Below are positions 14,378 to 19,854 of a stretch of DNA of 19,854 nucleotides, one piece after another. Made by a program: the position numbers and the translations under genes. Origin of the DNA: an uncultured Collinsella sp. (GTDB taxonomy: Bacteria; Actinomycetota; Coriobacteriia; Coriobacteriales; Coriobacteriaceae). Position 1 is the first letter of the stretch; the number at the start of each line of letters is the position of its first letter. The notes under the pieces were generated by a model that worked only from the letters and a program-made list of their open reading frames with translations, ran no database searches and was not told the DNA's origin. Location of the stretch: NCBI GenBank assembly GCA_900554595.1, contig USHZ01000016.1, positions 1 through 19,854 of the forward strand, read 5' to 3'.

Positions 14378-15715
14378 ATGGACGAGATGTTTGCCATTAA
14401 ATGCCAAAACTGCGGCGGCCCCATGTATTCGCACCAGGCAAAGCGCAGCTTTGAGTGCGCCTATTGCGAAACGGTTATTCCGTGGCAAGCGGACGCCGGG
14501 GAGCCCAAGAGCGCCCTGGGTATCCGTCATACGCCGCTGACGGTGGTTGACGGGCTGCTTAAGCTCACGCACGTCTCGCGGCTCGAGCGCCCAGAGGACC
14601 CGGACTGGTATTTCTTCAATTCACACTGGCGCAATCAGTCGGTTCTGGAGCATCTGCTGTGGGAAGATCGCGGAACGGCGCAGGAGTTCCAAGAGGCGAC
14701 GCATGTGAGCATTCCCTGTCCCTTCTGTGGTGCGTCCTTTGAGGGCGAGTCGACCCAACGCGTGTTTGAGTGCCCGTCGTGCGGCAACAAGATTGGCGTG
14801 GCCGACCTGCTCAAGCCCGGCACGTTTAGTAAGCGCCTGACCATGGGCGTGGGCGCCGAATATGTTCCCGAACAGGGTGTCCCCTGTGAGATAACGCCGC
14901 AGCAGGCGCGTGCCAACGCGCTGCAGCTGGTGCGCCAGTACCCCGACGCCTTTGCCGGGCACGACGTGGAAGACGCAATCCAAAACGACATGATGCTCTT
15001 CTATTTCCCCATGGCGCTGGCGGACCTGCGCATGATGGCGTCCTTCCCGGGCAAGGGCCTGAGTAAGGAGACCCTGGTGTACTACGAGGTGCTCGACTGG
15101 GCATATCCCAGAGCCAACTACCTGGATGTTCGCCTTATGGGCATATTGGAGCCGTGGGACTTTGGCAAGGTGGGGCCGTTCGATCCCGCTATGCAGGAAG
15201 GCGACTTCCGCGTCGTTTCCGTCGATGCGTCCACCAAGGACCAGGTGGTTATTGATAAGCTGGCGCTCGACGTTGCAGGCAACGATGCCGAGGCGACCCT
15301 GGGGCTCAATAAAAAGAGCATCCGCGCCTGGGCGCGCAAGGCCCGCAAGCATAAGGACGGCCTGGTGATGGTACCGGTCTACTTTGTCGATCGCCCGGCG
15401 TCGGATAGCCACGATGGCGAGCAGGTGCGCATCGCCGTGAACGGGCAGACGGGTCGCGCGGCGGCGGTGGTGTTTAGCGACAGGCGCGAGAGTCATGTGG
15501 TGGCGCCGCTCAATCCCAACGTGATCCTGTCGAGCGAAAGCACCGTGCACGCCACGCCCATCGAGGTCAAATACGTTAAATCGCCGTTCCTATACCAGAT
15601 CGTACGCCGCGGAGGCGGTGAGCAACCGCGTCAGGTGGCAGCGGTGGCGGAGGGTTCTTACCGAGAGGAGAAGCCCAAACGCAAGGGCTTGTTCGCTGCG
15701 ATCTTTGGGAAGTAG
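14378..15715 (+). CDS. Double zinc-ribbon protein of unknown function
   Basis: The 445-residue product has two TFIIB/rubredoxin-like zinc ribbons: C9-x2-C12 with C27-x2-C30, and C114-x2-C117 with C132-x2-C135. A roughly 300-residue region without recognised catalytic motifs follows. It includes an aromatic stretch (DMMLFYFPMALADLRMMA), a segment LVMVPVYFVD and a basic C-terminus (EEKPKRKGLFAAIFGK). There is no signal peptide and no clear membrane helix, although the final hydrophobic-basic end could touch membrane. The ATG follows AAAGGAGG by eight bases, an almost perfect ribosome binding site, so high expression is plausible. It is a single gene with its own terminator. Proteins pairing such ribbons with a conserved C-terminal region are widespread and mostly unassigned; I do not assign a function. 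Confidence 0.82.
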   Translation: MDEMFAIKCQNCGGPMYSHQAKRSFECAYCETVIPWQADAGEPKSALGIRHTPLTVVDGLLKLTHVSRLERPEDPDWYFFNSHWRNQSVLEHLLWEDRGTAQEFQEATHVSIPCPFCGASFEGESTQRVFECPSCGNKIGVADLLKPGTFSKRLTMGVGAEYVPEQGVPCEITPQQARANALQLVRQYPDAFAGHDVEDAIQNDMMLFYFPMALADLRMMASFPGKGLSKETLVYYEVLDWAYPRANYLDVRLMGILEPWDFGKVGPFDPAMQEGDFRVVSVDASTKDQVVIDKLALDVAGNDAEATLGLNKKSIRAWARKARKHKDGLVMVPVYFVDRPASDSHDGEQVRIAVNGQTGRAAAVVFSDRRESHVVAPLNPNVILSSESTVHATPIEVKYVKSPFLYQIVRRGGGEQPRQVAAVAEGSYREEKPKRKGLFAAIFGK

Positions 15716-15758
15716 GGAAGCACAGCCGGTTGGCGCTGCGATGCGATAGTTAGAGGAA

Positions 15759-15795
15759 CGGGGCAGTCCGCAGAAGTGCGGGCTGCCCCGTTTTT
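15759..15795 (+). terminator. Rho-independent terminator of the double zinc-ribbon gene
   Basis: CGGGGCAGTCCGC (15759-15771) pairs with GCGGGCTGCCCCG (15778-15790), with one G-U. The loop is AGAAGT and a TTTTT run follows. Confidence 0.93.
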
Positions 15796-15805
15796 GTGTT
15801 GCGGG

Positions 15806-15822
15806 GAAGTGCCGGGCACTTC
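15806..15822. repeat. Short perfect palindrome GAAGTGCC-G-GGCACTTC
   Basis: Eight-base perfect arms with a single central base lie 11 bp after the T-run of the previous terminator. No T-tract follows, so it is not an obvious second terminator. It could be a protein-binding site or a dispersed intergenic repeat. Confidence 0.5.
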
Positions 15823-15911
15823 ATTAAATGCCCCTGCTCGGAGCGTTGGCGCTGAACAACATTGCGTTTGCCGATAGCTATTAAAAAGTGTCCGCTCGCG
15901 GTAGTAGTATC

Positions 15912-15943
15912 AAAAAAAGAGGGGTTCCAAACGGAACCCCTCT
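15912..15943 (-). terminator. Terminator hairpin of the candidate tracrRNA
   Basis: Arms 15918-15928 and 15933-15943 pair perfectly over 11 bp with a four-base loop. Seven A on the plus strand (15912-15918) give the U-run for minus-strand transcription. No T-run follows on the plus strand, which fixes the direction. Confidence 0.93.
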
Positions 15944-16006
15944 GGCAAGTCAAATTGTCCCCTACGGGACGCCCTCCGAAGAAGGCATTTTTGGCATAGC
16001 CGTATT

Positions 16007-16036
16007 TTGACTCGCAGTGTCGATGTAACTGGTAAT
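16007..16036 (+). promoter_or_regulatory. Candidate cas9 promoter inside the anti-repeat
   Basis: TTGACT (16007-16012) matches the -35 consensus at five of six positions. GGTAAT (16031-16036) is a four-of-six -10, with an 18-base spacer. Initiation near 16043 would give a leader of about 35 bases. Confidence 0.45.
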
Positions 16037-16046
16037 CGACAAGGCA

Positions 16047-16076
16047 ACTGTAGCACAGCGCGAAAGGGCTGGTCTA
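16047..16076 (-). promoter_or_regulatory. Candidate tracrRNA promoter
   Basis: On the minus strand, TGCTACAGT (16055-16047) is an extended -10, and TAGACC (16076-16071) is a weak -35 with an 18-base spacer. Initiation would fall near 16040, next to the putative cas9 start site. Confidence 0.45.
16062..16068 (+). promoter_or_regulatory. Ribosome binding site of cas9
   Basis: GAAAGGG lies nine bases before the ATG at 16078 and supports this start. Confidence 0.65.
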
Positions 16077-16077
16077 T

Positions 16078-19000
16078 ATGAATCTAAGAAACTACTCGGG
16101 TGAGTACAGTATCGGCCTAGACATGGGCACCAACTCCGTGGGTTGGGCGGTTGCGGACGAGCATGGCAAGCTCCTGCATTTTAAGAAGCAGCCTACCTGG
16201 GGCAGTCGTCTGTTCGATGCCGCACAGCCGGCTTCTGAGGCTCGTGTCCATCGCGGTCAGCGTCGTCGCTATGTGCGGCGTCGTTGGCGCTTGGATCTAC
16301 TGCAAAAACTGTTTGAGCCCGCAATGAACGAAGTTGATCCGGGCTTTTTCATGCGGCTCAACCAGTCGCGAACCATCAAAGGCGACCCGATCTTTACCAA
16401 GGACTTTACGAAGGCCGATTACTACGATCGTTTCCCAACCATCTACCATCTTCGCACTTACCTTATGGACACCGATGAGCAGGCAGATCTCCGCTTGGTG
16501 TACCTTGCGATTCATAACATCGTTAAGCATCGCGGTAACTTTTTGCGCCAGGGAGAGAAGCTGACGGCAAAGACAGCAAAGACATCTGATGCCCTTAAGA
16601 ATCTCAATGGTGCTCTGAAGACATGGTGCGAATCGAGGGAATATGAGTTCGTGAAACTTAATGAACTCTATGTAGCGAAGATCTTGGCTGACGAGCAATC
16701 TTCTCGCTCGCAAAAGGCGAAAGATATTCAGGCTCTTGTAAAAGTAGACACTTTGGACGCTGCTGCGAATAAAAAGCTGGTGAAGGCTTTGTCGAACGCT
16801 GTCGTCGGTCTTCAGTGCGAGTTCAAAGATGTGTTTGGCGAGTTTGAGTGCGAGGCAACTAAGCTCGCGCTTTCTGACGACGAGAAACTCGAGACACTGC
16901 AAGCTGCGTGTCCCGACGATTGCGTCGAGCTTCTTGAGTCTGTCTGCGGTGTATATTCTGCTTATGTTTTGCAGGGGCTTTTGTCATATGCAGAAGGCCA
17001 AACTATTTCGATCAACATGATCAAGAAATACGAGCAATACGCAGAAGACCTTGCTCTGCTTAAGCTCTTGGTCCGCGAATATGCTCCCGGCTCATATGAG
17101 TCTTTCTTCCGCGGCGCAACCTATCACGATTCGAATAGCTATGACCCCTCGCGCGGCTACGATGCCTCTAAGGCGCAGGGCTACACAGCATATGACCTGC
17201 ATAAATTGTCCTATGATGACTTCGCTAAATCCGTAAAGAAACTCTTTACGGGAACGGGCGCGGAGACGGATGAGCGCTATGTCGCCATGATGGACGCATT
17301 CGACAAGCAACGCTTTTTGCGCCGCCTTAAGACGAGTGATAACGGTGCTATCTACTACCAGCTGCATCTCGAGGAGCTGCGGGCTATTCTGAAAAGCCAG
17401 GGCCGTTTTTATCCGTTCCTTAAGGACGAGGCTGCGAAGATCGAGAGTCTGGTCACGTTCCGAATCCCGTACTATGTGGGACCGCTGACGCCTAAAAATG
17501 CTGCCCAGGACAAACATGGCAGGCATCGATTCCAGTGGTCCGAGCGCAAGCCCGGTATGGAAGATGCGACGATCACGCCTTGGAACTGGGATACCGTGAT
17601 CGATAAGAATAAGAGCGCCGAGAACTTTATCCTGCGCATGACAGGTGACTGCACGTATCTTGCTGGCGAGAAGGTGCTTCCCAAGCAGTCCCTGCTCTAT
17701 GAGGAGTTCTGCGTTCTAAATGAACTCAATGGCGTTCGCTGGTCTGAAGATGGTGACGATTGGCAACGCTTGGATGCCGCGCAGCGTGAGGGCATTGTCC
17801 ATGAGCTTTTCCATAAAAAGCGTCGCGTTACCTACAAGATGATTGCCGACTGGCTTGTAAAAGAGGGCGACGCGACAAATCCGGTTGTCCGCGGCGGCCA
17901 GGGTGAGAGCGGTCTTGAATCGAAGATGGGCTCGTACATCTTCTTTGCCAAGGACATCTTTGGCGTGGACGAGTTGAGCCGCGCCGAGTATCCAATTATC
18001 GAGAAGATCATTCTTTGGAACACGTTGTTCGAGGACCGCTCGATTCTTAAGGAAAAACTGCAGGATGAGTTCGGTCCCAGTGGCAACGGAATGCTCGATG
18101 CCGAGCAGATTAAGAAGATTTGCAAAAAGCGACTGACCGGCTGGGGACGTCTGTCGGAGAAGTTCCTGACGGGTATTAGGATTGATACGCAAGCCGGTCG
18201 CTCTATGAGCATCATGGACGTGCTGCGAGAGGGAAACCCCAGTTCCGAGCGTTGCTTGGGCGAGACCATGGTGATGATGGAGATTCTCCACGACAACACG
18301 CTGGGCTTCCAGGAAAAAGCGGATGAACACAATCGCAGGTACTACGCCGAGCATGAGAAGTCTCTAGGCGTAAATGAGCTCCCCGGATCTCCGGCGATTC
18401 GTCGCAGCCTGAATCAAGCGATTCGCATTGTTGACGAAATCGCAAAGATTGCGGGGCACGCGCCGGCTAACGTTTTTGTTGAGGTGACTCGCGACGAGGA
18501 CGAAAAGAAAAAGGGCAAGCGGACTACGAAGCGCTGGGACGCCATCGAGGACGCTCTCAAGGCGTTTAAGGCCGAGGGCGGCGACCTGGCTGTTATGGAC
18601 GATTTCAAGGAGCTCAAGGCGGCAAACGTTGATCTTGACGAGCGCCTGACTCTCTATTTAATGCAGAACGGAAAATGCCTGTATTCTGGCCGCTCTATCG
18701 ACCTTAACAAGCTCATGGCGGGCTCGGGTGAGTACGAGGTCGACCATATCATTCCGCGTGCCTACATCAAGGATGACAGTCTGGAGAATAAGGTGCTGGT
18801 GTACCGCGAGGAGAACCAGCACAAGACCGACCAGCTTTTGATCGATAAGGGTATTCGCTGGAAGATGGGCGAAACGTGGAAGCAACTGCACCAAGCGAAG
18901 CTCATTGGCGATAAAAAGTATCGCAACCTGCTGCGCCCTTCCATAAACGAGAACGCCATGAAGGGCTTTGTCGCGCGCCAGCTCGTGGAGACGAGCCAGA

Positions 19001-19854
19001 TGGTTAAGATGGCGCAGGCGTTGCTTGAGGCACGTTATGCCGAAGAGGGAACTAAGATCGTTCCTGTTAAGGCGAGCGTATCGCACAACCTTCGTGAGGC
19101 GGCCGGCTTAGTCAAATGCCGCGAAGCCAACGATTTCCATCATGCGCATGATGCCTATCTGGCATGCCGTTTGGGGCTGTTTATTCAGATGCGCCATCCC
19201 GGTATGTACGAGAACCCCATCGGCTACTCGCATGTGATTAAGAAATACGTGCGCGAGCAGTCCGAGCTGTTTAAGAAAACCCATCGCATGCCTGGATCTG
19301 CCGGATTTGTCGTCAATAGCTTTATGACTGCGGGTTTTGACCCCGAGACGGGTGAGGTCTTTGACGATGCCTGGGCCGAGGACGACGAGGTCAAACGTTA
19401 TAGGGGAAAGTATCTTCCGGACGGCTGGAACGCAGCAGCGGAGGTCGAGGGCATTCGCCGCGCGCTCAACTATCGCCAGTGCTACATCTCGAGGATGCCT
19501 CAGGAGGATACGGGTGCATTCTGGAAGGCAACGATTTACTCGCCGCGTGATCCCAAGATGGGCGCAAAGCTTGAGTTGTCGACCAAGCAGGGGCTCGACG
19601 CCAAGCAATACGGTGGTTTTTCGAGCCAGCAGTTTGCGTACTTCTTTATCTATGAGGCCAAAAAGAAGGGTAAGCCGGTGTTCCGGTTCTCTCAGGTTCC
19701 CGTGTGGCTTGCGGCGCGCATCGAGGGTGACTCGGCAGCGCTTGACGAGTATGCGAGGGGACTTGCGGAGAAGGAGGGTTTGGAGTACGTCGGTATCACG
19801 AGGTCGAAGATCTACAAGAAACAGCTGATTGAGGTGGATGGCGAGAGGTTCTTT
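16078..19854 (+). CDS. cas9: CRISPR-associated endonuclease Cas9 (3' end outside window)
   Basis: The frame is open from the ATG at 16078 to the window end (1259 codons, no stop). Cas9 cuts DNA matched by a crRNA:tracrRNA guide. RuvC-I is GLDMGTNSVGW with catalytic D15. The Arg-rich bridge helix spans about 56-71. The REC lobe includes HRGNFL (151-156) and RIPYYVGPL (462-470; near 447 in S. pyogenes Cas9). RuvC-II is FVEVTRDED with E802. HNH is YEVDHIIPRAY with D889-H890, and ENKVLVYREEN supplies N913. RuvC-III is NDFHHAHDAYL with H1022 and D1025. All catalytic positions are intact, so it should be active. YGGFSSQQFAY starts the PAM-interacting region; about 150 residues, including the expected PAM-reading part, are missing at the edge. 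Size and motif spacing favour a II-A-like Cas9, but the subtype needs the genes downstream. Codons are visibly less GC-rich than in the neighbours, as expected for a transferred defence locus. Confidence 0.98.
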   Translation, partial: MNLRNYSGEYSIGLDMGTNSVGWAVADEHGKLLHFKKQPTWGSRLFDAAQPASEARVHRGQRRRYVRRRWRLDLLQKLFEPAMNEVDPGFFMRLNQSRTIKGDPIFTKDFTKADYYDRFPTIYHLRTYLMDTDEQADLRLVYLAIHNIVKHRGNFLRQGEKLTAKTAKTSDALKNLNGALKTWCESREYEFVKLNELYVAKILADEQSSRSQKAKDIQALVKVDTLDAAANKKLVKALSNAVVGLQCEFKDVFGEFECEATKLALSDDEKLETLQAACPDDCVELLESVCGVYSAYVLQGLLSYAEGQTISINMIKKYEQYAEDLALLKLLVREYAPGSYESFFRGATYHDSNSYDPSRGYDASKAQGYTAYDLHKLSYDDFAKSVKKLFTGTGAETDERYVAMMDAFDKQRFLRRLKTSDNGAIYYQLHLEELRAILKSQGRFYPFLKDEAAKIESLVTFRIPYYVGPLTPKNAAQDKHGRHRFQWSERKPGMEDATITPWNWDTVIDKNKSAENFILRMTGDCTYLAGEKVLPKQSLLYEEFCVLNELNGVRWSEDGDDWQRLDAAQREGIVHELFHKKRRVTYKMIADWLVKEGDATNPVVRGGQGESGLESKMGSYIFFAKDIFGVDELSRAEYPIIEKIILWNTLFEDRSILKEKLQDEFGPSGNGMLDAEQIKKICKKRLTGWGRLSEKFLTGIRIDTQAGRSMSIMDVLREGNPSSERCLGETMVMMEILHDNTLGFQEKADEHNRRYYAEHEKSLGVNELPGSPAIRRSLNQAIRIVDEIAKIAGHAPANVFVEVTRDEDEKKKGKRTTKRWDAIEDALKAFKAEGGDLAVMDDFKELKAANVDLDERLTLYLMQNGKCLYSGRSIDLNKLMAGSGEYEVDHIIPRAYIKDDSLENKVLVYREENQHKTDQLLIDKGIRWKMGETWKQLHQAKLIGDKKYRNLLRPSINENAMKGFVARQLVETSQMVKMAQALLEARYAEEGTKIVPVKASVSHNLREAAGLVKCREANDFHHAHDAYLACRLGLFIQMRHPGMYENPIGYSHVIKKYVREQSELFKKTHRMPGSAGFVVNSFMTAGFDPETGEVFDDAWAEDDEVKRYRGKYLPDGWNAAAEVEGIRRALNYRQCYISRMPQEDTGAFWKATIYSPRDPKMGAKLELSTKQGLDAKQYGGFSSQQFAYFFIYEAKKKGKPVFRFSQVPVWLAARIEGDSAALDEYARGLAEKEGLEYVGITRSKIYKKQLIEVDGERFF

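Larger units (their letters stand above)
15912..16040 (-). ncRNA. Candidate tracrRNA of the type II CRISPR-Cas system
   Basis: Read on the minus strand, this about 129-base segment has the parts of a tracrRNA in order. The anti-repeat covers about 16038 to 16003 (CAGTTAC, then CACTGCGAGTCAAAATA). The nexus hairpin GGC-UAU-GCC is at 16001-15993. A hairpin GCCUUC-UUCG-GAGGGC (15986-15971) with a UUCG loop and a hairpin GUCCC/GGGAC (15970-15957) follow. The end is a perfect 11-bp terminator hairpin (15943-15918) with a U7 run. The arrangement CAGTTAC, anti-repeat, nexus GGC..GCC resembles, from memory, the S. thermophilus CRISPR1 tracrRNA. It is encoded divergently, directly upstream of cas9, a common position. 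It pairs with crRNA repeats, allows RNase III processing and forms the Cas9 guide scaffold. The implied repeat begins close to TTTTGACT on the plus strand. The 5' end is inferred from a promoter-like sequence and is the least certain part. Confidence 0.85.

Noticed and set aside
15750..15953. Possible 67-residue minus-strand protein upstream of cas9
   Set aside because: It begins inside the tracrRNA terminator hairpin and runs into the terminator of the previous gene, and has no ribosome binding site. The RNA reading explains the region better.
15912..16040. tracrRNA on the plus strand
   Set aside because: The terminator hairpin has its T-run only when read on the minus strand, and the nexus order fits only that direction.
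15716..16077. CRISPR array within the window
   Set aside because: No direct repeat with regular spacing was seen upstream of cas9. The only repeat-like sequence is the single anti-repeat.

Overview
The window looks like chromosomal DNA from a high-GC anaerobic actinobacterium of the class Coriobacteriia, most likely Collinsella or a close relative. This is an inference from gene content (neelaredoxin-type superoxide reductase, formate-tetrahydrofolate ligase, ruvCAB), G+C-rich codon use, strong GGAGG-type ribosome binding sites and the style of the hypothetical proteins. No 16S or marker search was possible.

Layout. 1-2069: 3' part of a SNF2-family helicase gene, open at the window start. 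2171-2533: a one-iron superoxide reductase. 2651-4636: a protein with the two-domain layout of glutamine-dependent NAD+ synthetase in which the active-site residues of both domains appear to be lost. 4785-6993: a tightly overlapped ruvC-ruvA-ruvB Holliday-junction operon, preceded by an extended -10 promoter and a perfect Gram-positive-type LexA/SOS box (GAAC-N4-GTTC). 7125-8792: fhs, followed by a strong terminator. 9193-11205: a zinc-ribbon, single-pass membrane protein flanked on both sides by related palindromic intergenic elements. 11497-11733 (minus): a small Cys-rich protein. 11870-12826: a membrane protein with a PASTA-like domain, an N-terminal tail with repeated T-R-V-V motifs and a C-terminal heptad repeat. 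12936-14117 (minus): a CDF cation transporter. 14378-15715: a double zinc-ribbon protein.

15716-19854 is the start of a type II CRISPR-Cas locus. A cas9 gene begins at 16078 and runs off the window end; all RuvC and HNH catalytic residues are present. A candidate tracrRNA is encoded on the opposite strand immediately upstream (about 16040 down to 15912), with anti-repeat, nexus hairpin, two further hairpins and a perfect terminator. The crRNA repeat can be partly predicted from the anti-repeat. The array and cas1/cas2 must lie outside the window.

The two most novel-looking items are (i) a pair of collinear 122-bp elements at 8949-9070 and 11335-11456 that share a 16-bp core (TACCTGCGGTTTTGTT) at the same offset but have different arms, each self-complementary, and (ii) the cas9/tracrRNA intergenic region, where back-to-back promoters appear to overlap inside the anti-repeat. 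The NAD-synthetase-like pseudoenzyme is the third.
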